64,000 bases of DNA from Thermoplasmata archaeon. Its GTDB lineage: Archaea; Thermoplasmatota; Thermoplasmata; Thermoplasmatales; Thermoplasmataceae. Within the stretch, counting starts at the first letter, position 1. The number at the start of each line of letters is the position of its first letter. Positions 26,390 through 35,051 of this stretch are shown in pieces. Where the stretch lies: contig JAJZZE010000052.1 of the NCBI GenBank assembly GCA_021797735.1, positions 1 to 64,000 of the forward strand, written 5' to 3'. Both the position numbers and the translations under genes were made by a program. The notes beneath the pieces are model-generated. The model did no database searches. It worked only from the letters and a program-made list of their open reading frames with translations, and had not been told where the DNA came from.

Positions 26390-27508
26390 TTATCTATTAT
26401 TTTCATATATATTTTTTAATTCCCTGTATAATGAATCTGCAAGATTTTCCCAGTCATATGTTTCCCTTATATATTCATGAATTTTTAATTTATTTTCATA
26501 AACATCTGTGTACTCAAGTTTTTTATTAACATTTTCCAATGCATTTTTTATACCATTTTTATCAGGTGTTGTATACTCCAGGTATTTCATATTTTCAAAG
26601 TAATCAAATCTGGGTTTCATATAATTCGATGTTATTACATACAGCCCTGAAGACAGCGCCTCCAGTATTACAAGGCCAAAATTTTCAAGCATTGATGGGA
26701 AAATAAAAACATCAGAATTATTATAGATCTCTGTTAATTCATTTATACCAATGTTTTTATAATAATGGATTCTGTTATTCTCTTTCATCATATATTCCAT
26801 TGTTCCAGAACCAACTATGGTTAAATCATAACCATCATCCAGTTCATTAAAGGCATCTATGATTTTATCTATGCCCTTTGATTTTTCAAGCCTGCCAACA
26901 AATAATAATTTAATTACCTTATTTTTATTATCTACAGGAATAAATTTATCTGAATCCACTCCATTGGGTACACAGAAATATCTGCCATATGGGGAAATGT
27001 ATTTACCATAATAGCAGTTGATCAGGTGAAAATAATTTATATTTCTAAATATAATCTTTTTCAGCATTAATTTTGATAAAATTCTGTTAAAAAAACCTAA
27101 GCCGGTATAGTTAAATGGGAGATTGCCATGTTCACTCCATATCATTATTTTTGGTTTTTTAAATAAAAAATATAAATCGTTGTTTGCTAAATATATTATG
27201 TCCGAGTTTTTCTCTATGTATTTTATATTTTTTATATTCCTTATCCTATCTATTTTTAATAATAATGGTGATAAAATTCTTACAAGAAAATTTTTAAATC
27301 CTGAAGTTTTTAATATATAATTGCAGTAAATTGAATTTATTGTTACCCTGTTGTAATTATCATTTTTATTATCACCTTTCCCCTCCAGTACGGTAACGTC
27401 AAAATTTTCGTTTCTGTAATCAATATATTTCCTTATCGTTTTTTCAATGCCGCCATTGAAATAAATATTTGCAGGTATAACAAATGTTATTTTTATTTTC
27501 ATATACAT
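26390..27508 (-). CDS. Glycosyltransferase, GT4 (GT-B fold) family
   Basis: 372 residues; ATG 27508 or 27502 are both possible starts. N-terminal IPANIYFNGGIEKTI is the acceptor-side glycine loop. The C-terminal donor domain has LLFVGRLEKSKGIDKIIDAF and SMLENFGLVILEALSSGL with the E-x7-E motif. It transfers a sugar from an activated donor to a lipid, protein or polysaccharide acceptor at the cytoplasmic face of the membrane. It is adjacent to AMMECR1 on the same strand but is probably unrelated in function. Donor and acceptor are unknown. Confidence 0.88.
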   Translation of the reverse strand: MYMKIKITFVIPANIYFNGGIEKTIRKYIDYRNENFDVTVLEGKGDNKNDNYNRVTINSIYCNYILKTSGFKNFLVRILSPLLLKIDRIRNIKNIKYIEKNSDIIYLANNDLYFLFKKPKIMIWSEHGNLPFNYTGLGFFNRILSKLMLKKIIFRNINYFHLINCYYGKYISPYGRYFCVPNGVDSDKFIPVDNKNKVIKLLFVGRLEKSKGIDKIIDAFNELDDGYDLTIVGSGTMEYMMKENNRIHYYKNIGINELTEIYNNSDVFIFPSMLENFGLVILEALSSGLYVITSNYMKPRFDYFENMKYLEYTTPDKNGIKNALENVNKKLEYTDVYENKLKIHEYIRETYDWENLADSLYRELKNIYENNR

Positions 27509-28069
27509 CTATTTAATTATTTTTCCCTCAAAAACGTATAATTCCGAATCAGTATAACAGTTTTTATTAAGGCCAGCCTTTAGACATGTTTCCTCCAGGA
27601 ATTCTTTCTTTGTAAAATTATATTCCGTTGCTACCTGTGGCAATAAAATTCCAGAATAAATACCATTTTTTATATATAATCCATGCTTTCCTACTGTAAT
27701 TTCATCTATATTTTTATAATCAAATTTCATCATCTCACCTAAAATAGTTATCTCTATTTCTATTTTGTCAATTTCTTTCTTTTTTAATGGCATAAACCGT
27801 GGGTCATCGAATGCCGCCTCTACCGCGGATTTTTCAACAGCCCTGTATAATTCCATAACGGGGTATGGATAACCGATGCAGCCACGCAATGAATTATCTT
27901 CATTGATTGTCACAAAGGCACCAGCTTTTTTCTTTAATTTTTCAGGTATATCTATTCTACTATACGTTATATTAAATTCATTTTTAATTGCATTTTTTGC
28001 AATCTCTATAAGTATTTTTCCATCTTTATCATCTATGGAATCCAGAAATTCATCCCTTAATGTGTCCAT
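27509..28069 (-). CDS. AMMECR1-domain protein
   Basis: 186 residues from ATG 28069; an upstream in-frame ATG at 28102 exists, but a TATA-like TTTAAAT at about 28092-28098 fits a leaderless start at 28069. The hallmark LRGCIGYP lies near residue 60, followed by AAFDDPRFMPL. This is the A component of the AmmeMemoRadiSam set; its biochemical role is unsettled. It is divergent from the Memo gene, with the radical SAM gene next, so all three components are together. Length and motif are typical. Confidence 0.9.
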   Translation of the reverse strand: MDTLRDEFLDSIDDKDGKILIEIAKNAIKNEFNITYSRIDIPEKLKKKAGAFVTINEDNSLRGCIGYPYPVMELYRAVEKSAVEAAFDDPRFMPLKKKEIDKIEIEITILGEMMKFDYKNIDEITVGKHGLYIKNGIYSGILLPQVATEYNFTKKEFLEETCLKAGLNKNCYTDSELYVFEGKIIK

Positions 28070-28140
28070 ATTTATATATAATGAAATTATGAATTTAAAC
28101 ATTTATATAATCTTTAAATAAATAATAGTAATCCTCATGC

Positions 28141-28959
28141 ATGGAGAATGTTAGAGAACCGTATGTATCCGGAGCATTTTATCCGGACAATGAAGATTTA
28201 CTGATGCCAATGCTTGAGTCATATATTAAAAATAAACCGGAAGATTTTAAATATAAAAAAATAATTGGTGTTATAGTTCCGCATGCAGGATATGTGTATT
28301 CAGGCAAAACAGCGGGCTATGCATATAATATTATAAAATATTATAATAAGAAAAGGTTTTTAATAATCGGCCCAAATCACTCAGGTTATCCATTTTATCC
28401 GGCTATTTATCCCGATGGATCATGGAATACACCACTGGGCAATGCAAATATTGATAGTGAATTTTCCAGTAAATTAATTACAAAGTCCGATATTATAAGG
28501 GATGATAAGGAAGCCCATTCTGTAGAGCATTCTATTGAGGTGCAGGTACCATTTTTGCAATACATTTTTAATAACAATTTTAAATTTACACCGATAATTT
28601 TAGGAAAACAGAGTGCTGCTGTTGCAAGAGATTTAGCGGAAACAATCGGGTCAGTAAACGAAAAGCCATTTATTATCATAAGTTCCGATATGAACCATTA
28701 CGAACCGGTCAATAAAAACGATGAAAAGGATAATATATTAATAAATGACATTATAGATCTAAAGGTAAAGAAATTCTATGAGGACATAGAAAAGTATAAT
28801 ATAACCACATGTGGTTACGGTGCAATAGCAACATTAATGTTAATAACAAAAAGCATGAAAGGAAAAATCAAACTTTTAGACCATAGCAATTCAGGTGATT
28901 CAAACAATGATTATAAGAGGGTGGTAGGATACTCCTCAATGGTTGCATATACCGAATAA
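28141..28959 (+). CDS. Memo family protein
   Basis: 272 residues. Conserved Memo/LigB-fold residues are seen in VIVPHAGYVYSGKTAGYAY, IGPNHSG, EAHSVEHSIEVQ and ISSDMNHY, which in dioxygenase relatives would bind metal. It corresponds to the Memo component of the AmmeMemoRadiSam system. It reads divergently from AMMECR1 across 71 bases and is followed after 31 bases by the radical SAM gene, so it is likely co-transcribed with it. Archaeal function is not known. Confidence 0.92.
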   Translation: MENVREPYVSGAFYPDNEDLLMPMLESYIKNKPEDFKYKKIIGVIVPHAGYVYSGKTAGYAYNIIKYYNKKRFLIIGPNHSGYPFYPAIYPDGSWNTPLGNANIDSEFSSKLITKSDIIRDDKEAHSVEHSIEVQVPFLQYIFNNNFKFTPIILGKQSAAVARDLAETIGSVNEKPFIIISSDMNHYEPVNKNDEKDNILINDIIDLKVKKFYEDIEKYNITTCGYGAIATLMLITKSMKGKIKLLDHSNSGDSNNDYKRVVGYSSMVAYTE

Positions 28960-28990
28960 GTATATATACTAAATTATGCATTAATAAATT

Positions 28991-30013
28991 ATGCTGCCAT
29001 TATATAGAGTTGAAAACGATAAAGTAAGATGCACTGCATGTTATCGTTACTGCTTATTATCGAACAATCAGACTGGATTCTGTGGTGTGAGAACAAATAG
29101 AAACAATAAATTAGTTTTAGATGTTTATAATATGCCATATAGCTTTAATATAGACCCTATTGAAAAAAAACCGGTATTGCATATGGATCCGGGTGCTAGA
29201 ATATTATCATTTGGTACAGCAGGATGCAATTTTGCATGCAGGTACTGCCAGAATTATGATATGAGCCAGAGAAAAACCGTTGTGGGATCATATTTTTCGC
29301 CTGAAGACGTTATAGAGCTGGCATTAAGATATAATGTAGATGGTATAGCATATACATATAATGAGCCAACAGTATTTATGGAATATGCACATGATATAGG
29401 AATACTGGCAAGGAATAAGGGGCTGTTAAACATATTTGTTACAAACGGTTATGAAACAGAAGAATCAATGGTATATGCATCTGAATTCCTGGATGCCATG
29501 ACAATAGATTTTAAGGGTAATGCCAATAATAATTTCTATAACAAATATATATCTGTTTTAACCGCAGATAAAATATATGAAAATTTTTACCGGGCAAAGA
29601 AATATAATATACATGTGGAAATAACAGATCTGGTTATACCGGAAATAGGGGATAATTTAGAGGACGCCAGAAAGATGATATTAAAGGTAAAAGATATTTT
29701 AGGGGAGTATACGCCCATAAGTTTTTTGAGGTACTACCCGGCTTATAAATTGAAGATACCCCCAACACCATTTGAAACATTGAAAAAACATTATGACCTT
29801 GCAAGGGATCTGGGAATGAAATATGTATATATAGGCAATGTTCCCGAAGAGGATTATGAAAATACATACTGCCCTGAATGCAATGCACTGCTAATAAGGA
29901 GAAATAGCTTTAAATCAAAAATTATTAATCTGGATAATAACGGTAAATGCAAAAAATGTGGTTTTAATACAGATATAAAATTAAAAAAGAAAATAATTAA
30001 TTACCATACATAA
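28991..30013 (+). CDS. amrS: AmmeMemoRadiSam system radical SAM enzyme
   Basis: 340 residues. The radical SAM cluster motif is C79-x3-C83-x2-C86 (GCNFACRYCQN). Cys-rich stretches lie before it (CTACYRYC, then CGVR) and at the C-terminus (CPECNALL, then CKKCGF), the last probably a zinc ribbon. It is a PflA-like activase by sequence; its substrate is not established. It lies downstream of Memo on the same strand. The 3' end overlaps a convergent small gene by 17 bases. Confidence 0.92.
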   Translation: MLPLYRVENDKVRCTACYRYCLLSNNQTGFCGVRTNRNNKLVLDVYNMPYSFNIDPIEKKPVLHMDPGARILSFGTAGCNFACRYCQNYDMSQRKTVVGSYFSPEDVIELALRYNVDGIAYTYNEPTVFMEYAHDIGILARNKGLLNIFVTNGYETEESMVYASEFLDAMTIDFKGNANNNFYNKYISVLTADKIYENFYRAKKYNIHVEITDLVIPEIGDNLEDARKMILKVKDILGEYTPISFLRYYPAYKLKIPPTPFETLKKHYDLARDLGMKYVYIGNVPEEDYENTYCPECNALLIRRNSFKSKIINLDNNGKCKKCGFNTDIKLKKKIINYHT

Positions 30014-30239
30014 AGGCTTTAAAATTTAGTGGCATATTTATTTCTGTTATCTCTTTTTTACAGATACTCTTATTAATTTTATACGCTCTCATAAATTCAT
30101 TACTTATATAATAAACCAGAAGAAAATCCAGTCTTATATCATTTTCATTCAAATTATTTATTTTATCAAAAAGGTAATCGCATGAAATTTTTGTTATCAG
30201 ATATTTTGATATCTCTTTTCTCATTAAAACATAAATCAT
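29997..30239 (-). CDS. Small hypothetical protein downstream of the amidase gene
   Basis: 80 residues from ATG 30239, which directly follows the amidase stop; a second in-frame ATG at 30224 is an alternative start. It is soluble and Ile/Lys/Asn-rich. The stretch RLDFLLVYYISNEFMRAY is faintly reminiscent of STAS-like DUF4325 domains, but too weak to assign. It is co-directional with the nitrilase-family gene and abuts it, so it is probably translated from the same message. It overlaps the 3' end of the convergent radical SAM gene. Confidence 0.45.
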   Translation of the reverse strand: MIYVLMRKEISKYLITKISCDYLFDKINNLNENDIRLDFLLVYYISNEFMRAYKINKSICKKEITEINMPLNFKAFMYGN

Positions 30240-31028
30240 CTATATCCTCTTATACAGTTCTGGCCTCCTCTGATTTAACAGTGGCATAATTTTCCTTACC
30301 CTTTTTATCCTTTCAGTATCAACTGTTGAATATATAATATTCTCATCCTCTGCACATCTGTTTGTTATAATCCCTATCGGGTCTACAAATGATGCTATGC
30401 CGGTAAATCCACCGCCTATTAAATTTGATGTCCCTATATAAACTGTATTTTCCAGTGCGCGTACAGAAACAAGGGATAACCACTGTTCCTCCTTTACAGG
30501 TCCGGAAAACCATCCAGATATTATTATAACTGCATCCACACCATTTAATGAATAGTTTCTAAACAGTTCCGGAAATCTTACATCATAGCAGATTAAAATG
30601 CCAAGGCTTATATTATCTATTTTAAAAGTGTTGAATGGTCCATCACCATAATCATAAACATCGGATTCCCTATAATTAAATGCATCGTATAAATGGGTTT
30701 TTCTGTAATAACCTGATAGTTCACCATCTTTATTTACGTAAATTGCAGTATCATAAAGTTTATTGTTATCCCTTTCGTTTATACCTGTTATTATGTTTAT
30801 ATTATTATTTTTTGCAATTTTTTTTATATTATTTACATAACTTCCATCTAATGTTTCGGATTTATCAATAATATCACTTTTATTACTGGAATAAAACATG
30901 TAATATTCCGGGAAAACGATTAAATCTGAATTGTTTTCCGATGCTATGCCCGAATAATACTCTATATTTTTTAAGCTTTCATTTTTATCATATACCGGTT
31001 TTAGCTGTGTCAGTGCAATTTTTACCAT
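30240..31028 (-). CDS. Carbon-nitrogen hydrolase (nitrilase superfamily, omega-amidase-like)
   Basis: 262 residues with the full catalytic set: Glu in VFPEYY, Lys in YRKTHLYD and Cys in LICYDVRFPELFR. The overall pattern resembles the Nit2/omega-amidase and predicted-amidase branch, which hydrolyses small linear amides such as 2-oxoglutaramate; the substrate is not certain. The gene begins just upstream of a short hypothetical ORF and is divergent from the MqnD-like gene with an 80-base spacer carrying TATA-like sequence. Confidence 0.88.
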   Translation of the reverse strand: MVKIALTQLKPVYDKNESLKNIEYYSGIASENNSDLIVFPEYYMFYSSNKSDIIDKSETLDGSYVNNIKKIAKNNNINIITGINERDNNKLYDTAIYVNKDGELSGYYRKTHLYDAFNYRESDVYDYGDGPFNTFKIDNISLGILICYDVRFPELFRNYSLNGVDAVIIISGWFSGPVKEEQWLSLVSVRALENTVYIGTSNLIGGGFTGIASFVDPIGIITNRCAEDENIIYSTVDTERIKRVRKIMPLLNQRRPELYKRI

Positions 31029-31108
31029 TATAATACATTATAATAAATAATATAAAACCTTATCCTTTAATTTTGATAAATTTATATAATAAATTATAAT
31101 ACTAACGC

Positions 31109-31975
31109 ATGGAAACGTTAAAAATAGGAGCACTGGCAGATTCAGGGGATTTGTATCCTTTTATTCCCCTAATAGAGGGAAAAGTAAAATCACCGTATTT
31201 TGATTTAGAATTTGAATACATACCTACAGTCCAGGATGTAAATGATAAAATAGTTAAGAAAGAAGTTGATGTTTCCGTACCGTCCGCAGCATTATATCCA
31301 TATATACAGAATAATTATTACATATTATCATCAGCGGTCGCATCTGCCGTGGATGGAATTACGGGGATGCCGGTTCTATCACTTAATGATGTGTCTCTGG
31401 ATGATCTAAAGAATTCAAAAATAATAGTTCATGGATTAAATACAACAGCATTTAATTTATATAAATTACTGATAGGAAACTATAAAAAATTAATTGTTGT
31501 GCACAGAGTTCTGGATGAGGTAAATGCAATGGTAAATGAAGATGCAGTGATGGTGGCTGTACACGAGTTAAAGGCAATGTATGCACTTCAGGAAATGGGG
31601 ATGAAACCAAAGAAAATTGTGAGCATGTGGGATATGTGGAAGGAATTATCTGATAATAAGCCAATGCCTATGGGTACGGTTGTAATAAATTCCGGAATTG
31701 GGGAAGAAAACGCAATAAAATTTAAGGAATTATATAATAAAAGCAAAAAATACGCTGAAGAACATATGGATGAGATACTGCCAGTGGATATAAAATTGAT
31801 GAGGCAAATACAGAATACAGACATTCCAGAGAACATAATAAGGGGAACAATAGATACCGATGTTCAGGAATATAACGTAAATTTAAACGATGTAAAATCT
31901 GGTTTAAGATTTTTTTATGATATTATGCAAAAAAAGAACCTTTTACCCGGTGTAAATGAGATAAAATTCATTTAA
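31109..31975 (+). CDS. MqnA/MqnD-family protein (menaquinone futalosine pathway-like)
   Basis: 288 residues with a periplasmic-binding-protein-like fold. The stretches VHGLNTTAFNLYKLL, VAVHELKAMYALQEMG and MWKELSDNKPMPMG match the MqnD plan (1,4-dihydroxy-6-naphthoate synthase), where TTA and HE are part of the active site. MqnD converts cyclic dehypoxanthinyl futalosine to dihydroxynaphthoate. Thermoplasmatales use menaquinones, so the role is plausible. No other mqn gene is nearby; a related solute-binding function is the alternative. Confidence 0.65.
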   Translation: METLKIGALADSGDLYPFIPLIEGKVKSPYFDLEFEYIPTVQDVNDKIVKKEVDVSVPSAALYPYIQNNYYILSSAVASAVDGITGMPVLSLNDVSLDDLKNSKIIVHGLNTTAFNLYKLLIGNYKKLIVVHRVLDEVNAMVNEDAVMVAVHELKAMYALQEMGMKPKKIVSMWDMWKELSDNKPMPMGTVVINSGIGEENAIKFKELYNKSKKYAEEHMDEILPVDIKLMRQIQNTDIPENIIRGTIDTDVQEYNVNLNDVKSGLRFFYDIMQKKNLLPGVNEIKFI

Positions 31976-32086
31976 GCATTTTAATATAATTCAAATTTTA
32001 TTAAAATAAATTCATATTTATGGATGTTATAATCCATTACGTAGAAACTATCCTTATTTTTATCATTTATTCACAATACTGAAAGA

Positions 32087-32098
32087 AAAGTATATATA
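32087..32098 (+). promoter_or_regulatory. Promoter of the rubrerythrin-like gene
   Basis: A strong TATA-like sequence AAAGTATATATA whose centre is about 35 bases before ATG 32128, giving a short leader of about ten bases. It is one of the clearest promoters in the window, in keeping with a well-expressed gene. Confidence 0.55.
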
Positions 32099-32127
32099 GC
32101 GGCATATATTTTATAATATTGATAACA

Positions 32128-32685
32128 ATGTCAGTATTAGGAGAGAAAACAGAGCAGGGATTAAAGGTGTTATTGACGGCAAATGCTGAAGACCATATGA
32201 GATTAAAGGCAGCAGCGGAATATTTTGAAAAAATGGGAAACACGGAAACTGCAAAAGACTTAATGGACAAGGCGGACGTAGAGCAGGGTCATTTCAATGC
32301 TATATTCTCAACACTGGTAAAATATGAAGGATTAAATGCACTGGTAAATGGAATGGCAAGAGAAGAATCAGAACAGCACGTATCTGAATACACAAATGTT
32401 GCAGCAGCAGCAAAAGCAGAAGGCCATGATGACATAGAAGCAATGTTATGTGCATTCTCAGAACAGGAAAAGGGAATAGCAGACGCATTAAACAGAGCAG
32501 GAATGCAGAAAGTAATAGAAGGCATGGCAAGAGAAGAATCAGAACAGCACGTATCTGAATACACAAATGTTGCAGCAGCAGCAAAAGCAGAAGGCCATGA
32601 TGACATAGAAGCAATGTTATGTGCATTCTCAGAACAGGAAAAGGGAATAGCAGACGCATTAAACAAAAGCAAAACAGCATTCTAA
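32128..32685 (+). CDS. Rubrerythrin-like (ferritin-fold) protein with internal duplication
   Basis: 185 residues from ATG 32128; an in-frame TTG at 32119 is less likely. Helical, with Glu/His pairs typical of di-iron four-helix bundles: NAEDHMRLKAAAEYF, KADVEQGHF and ESEQHVSEY. No rubredoxin domain is present. Residues 76-122 recur without change at 133-179 because the DNA is duplicated, so the protein has three two-helix modules instead of two. Rubrerythrin relatives reduce peroxide or store iron; with the extra module either role could be altered. A strong TATA box precedes the gene. It stands alone. Confidence 0.75.
   Translation: MSVLGEKTEQGLKVLLTANAEDHMRLKAAAEYFEKMGNTETAKDLMDKADVEQGHFNAIFSTLVKYEGLNALVNGMAREESEQHVSEYTNVAAAAKAEGHDDIEAMLCAFSEQEKGIADALNRAGMQKVIEGMAREESEQHVSEYTNVAAAAKAEGHDDIEAMLCAFSEQEKGIADALNKSKTAF
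32353..32493 (+). repeat. 141-bp direct repeat, copy 1
   Basis: Identical base for base to 32524-32664, offset 171 bases, in the same reading frame. It encodes the module from MAREESEQHVSEY to IADALN. Confidence 0.95.
32524..32664 (+). repeat. 141-bp direct repeat, copy 2
   Basis: The second perfect copy; a 30-base linker encoding RAGMQKVIEG separates the copies. Identity at synonymous sites points to a recent duplication or gene conversion. Confidence 0.95.
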
Positions 32686-32787
32686 ATTTAATTATATTTT
32701 ATTTATTTAATTTAAGTTTTAAGGCGATAGTTTATATATTGAAATTATATTATAGTCATTAATTCTGCCACAGGAAGATTTATTATT

Positions 32788-33207
32788 TTAGTCGTTTCTA
32801 TTAATAATAGAAACGGGAAAAACACCTTTAGATATTTCTCTTATAAAATTTAACGTTGTTTCATTTACATTACTGAGCCCATTCAAATTAAAATATCCTA
32901 TATCCAGTGCATCAGAGTTTGCCTCTATTTCTCCGGATATTATATCACATTCATAGTCAAGTATTACATAATGAAAACTATCATTAATAACCTCTATAAT
33001 TCCAAGTAATTTTCCTATTTTAACATTTAGGGAGGTTTCCTCCTTCATTTCCCTCTTTAATCCCTCTTCTAAAGTTTCATTTAATTCAAGTTTACCGCCG
33101 GGTATTGCCCATTTATTTTTATCCGGTTCATCCCTTCTTTTCGTTAATAATATTTTATTATCCCTTATTATTACACCGCCAACAGCAATTTTTGGTTTCC
33201 TCATCAT
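32788..33207 (-). CDS. Nudix hydrolase (ADP-ribose pyrophosphatase/MutT-like)
   Basis: 139 residues with a complete Nudix box from G38: G-x5-E44-x7-R52-E53-x2-E56-E57 (LKREMKEETSL). The N-terminal AVGGVIIRDNKILLTKRR and WAIPGGKLE fit housekeeping or ADP-ribose pyrophosphatases. The exact substrate is unknown. It lies 28 bases downstream of the PEP carboxylase gene on the same strand and may share its transcript. Confidence 0.87.
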   Translation of the reverse strand: MMRKPKIAVGGVIIRDNKILLTKRRDEPDKNKWAIPGGKLELNETLEEGLKREMKEETSLNVKIGKLLGIIEVINDSFHYVILDYECDIISGEIEANSDALDIGYFNLNGLSNVNETTLNFIREISKGVFPVSIINRND

Positions 33208-33235
33208 GTATGGTTATTTATTTAAAATATTTATT

Positions 33236-34777
33236 TTATCCCATAAATTTCCTGATTAGGCCCATCTCATATATATAATTTTTAACGTCATCAAATTTCT
33301 TATCTCTGAATGCCAGTAACAGCAGGGTTGAGAATAATATGTGTTTATTTGTTTCATATGAATTATCGGTTAAAACCCCTATATTATTTTCAACATATTT
33401 CATATCCTCTTTAATCATATCTATTATACCGTTATTAATATTCCATACATCCTTCAATAAATTCAATGAATCATAATTAAAATACTTTGCACTATTTTTT
33501 ATATCGTAATCCATATTTACATATAATTTCCTTATTAATGAAATCTCCTCATCTGACATTTCCTTTAATGATGATAATCCCAAAATTTCCGGTGGTATAC
33601 CTATAGAATACAGGGCTGCAACAAATGATATAGCCCTTGGCAACTTCGCCGTTCTTGTTTGCCTGGCGTATCCAAACAATCCAATATGTAGTTTTCTTGA
33701 CCTCCTTTTCGGTAAATAAACTGTCATATCATTTATTGTATCTGCAAGTGCTTCAATTATTTTCTGGAATCTCACAGAATATTTATTTATTATGTTTTTA
33801 ACTAAATCCTCCTCACGGTTGTTTAATTCAATATACCCTGAAGGTTCATGCCGGTTTATATAATCAACTGCCTTTTTTACATCGGCGTCATCATAGTCAT
33901 ATCTAAAAGCGGATTGTACTGTATATGTATAGTATGAATCATATTCCTTTAATGCGTTTTTAATATTTAATGGGCCTAAATTACCCCTGAATGGTGATGA
34001 ACCGGCACCGAGCATGGGATACATTCTTATTTTCAGGTTATCCTCTAATTTTTTTATTTTAAATGACGCATATTTTGATAGCAGTGTTGCTGGCAGCATA
34101 CCATAATTCATTGCTGGATCAGACCTTGCTATGAATATTCTCATATGGTCTGGTTTTATATACTTACAGTATGTTTCTATTATAGAATACATATTAAATA
34201 TAGAGTCCTTGTCCTCAATTAACGGTATTAAATTTATTTTCTTGGGTAACACTCCACCGGTTACATCCCTTAAATAAACATCATCGTATAATTTTACATC
34301 CTCGTCCTTTACTATGGCATTTTCATAATATTTCACTATATTTAGCATACTTTTATAATCTGTTGTAAATGGTAATATTACCTCAAATATTGGTGTTATA
34401 CTGTTATTAAACATTCTATTGGCAACATCGTAATTCAGGGGTATACTGTTTAATGTTTCATTTAATATTTTTTTTTCTGCACCCTCAATTAACGGATTTG
34501 GAATCCTGTAGGTTAAAAACAAATCTCTTCCAAGAACATTATTCCTAAAAAAATCACTATCCTTTGAAAATAATTTCCTTATAACATGCGTATCAACGTC
34601 CTTGCCTTCGGCATCCCACATGACCTCCTTTATACCAAGGTTTTTAAAGGAAATAAATGCCTCTTCAATTTCATCATCGTTTTTTATAATAGATTTATTA
34701 CTTGACCATTCGGGCATCCTTGCATTGTCCGGGTGCTGTGTTGACATTGTCTTCGGTATCATGGTATATAATTGCAT
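33236..34777 (-). CDS. ppcA: Phosphoenolpyruvate carboxylase, archaeal type
   Basis: 513 residues, the usual size for the short archaeal PEPC family, about half that of the bacterial enzyme. The family hallmark IPKTMSTQHPDNA is at the N-terminus, and GAGSSPFRGN and the C-terminal GYARQTRTAKLPRA carry substrate-binding residues. It carboxylates phosphoenolpyruvate to oxaloacetate, replenishing the citric acid cycle. An in-frame ATG five codons in is an alternative start. A Nudix gene follows. The upstream intergenic region holds a GC-rich structured segment. Confidence 0.94.
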   Translation of the reverse strand: MQLYTMIPKTMSTQHPDNARMPEWSSNKSIIKNDDEIEEAFISFKNLGIKEVMWDAEGKDVDTHVIRKLFSKDSDFFRNNVLGRDLFLTYRIPNPLIEGAEKKILNETLNSIPLNYDVANRMFNNSITPIFEVILPFTTDYKSMLNIVKYYENAIVKDEDVKLYDDVYLRDVTGGVLPKKINLIPLIEDKDSIFNMYSIIETYCKYIKPDHMRIFIARSDPAMNYGMLPATLLSKYASFKIKKLEDNLKIRMYPMLGAGSSPFRGNLGPLNIKNALKEYDSYYTYTVQSAFRYDYDDADVKKAVDYINRHEPSGYIELNNREEDLVKNIINKYSVRFQKIIEALADTINDMTVYLPKRRSRKLHIGLFGYARQTRTAKLPRAISFVAALYSIGIPPEILGLSSLKEMSDEEISLIRKLYVNMDYDIKNSAKYFNYDSLNLLKDVWNINNGIIDMIKEDMKYVENNIGVLTDNSYETNKHILFSTLLLLAFRDKKFDDVKNYIYEMGLIRKFMG

Positions 34778-34840
34778 AATGATATATATAAAAAATGCAA
34801 AAATTTTGGGATAAATGCTATAATATCATATAAATTTTAA

Positions 34841-34940
34841 CAGTGTTAGCTGGAAATACCACATCGTTTATGGATGAGATGAAACCCAGCACTGCTGCAT
34901 TGCACTATGGTGATTAATAGTCTCCAGGGGTGCTGTATAA
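34841..34940. ncRNA. Candidate structured RNA in the ppcA-gcvPA intergenic region
   Basis: This roughly 100-base stretch is distinctly GC-richer than the flanking AT-rich DNA. An outer stem CAGCAC (34887-34892) pairs with GTGCTG (34930-34935) and encloses a hairpin ACTAT/ATAGT with loop GGTGATTA. In AT-rich thermophiles, local GC peaks outside genes often mark RNA genes. The strand and identity are unknown; no C/D or H/ACA box set fits cleanly. Confidence 0.3.
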
Positions 34941-35051
34941 TTTTCTTCTGAAAACCCACTGAAATACTAAGTATATAAACAATTTATGCTGCTGGAGAAT
35001 GTTACTTATACCATGTAAATGGTTATATAATAGTTATTTATCGTTTACCCA

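Noticed and set aside
32289-32680. Minus-strand open frames of 126-127 codons
   Set aside because: They are the reverse shadow of the duplicated rubrerythrin-like gene; the Leu/Ser-rich translations repeat for that reason.
34861-34935. Box C/D guide RNA
   Set aside because: Some GATGA and CTGA-like words occur, but not as a properly spaced C, D', C', D set.
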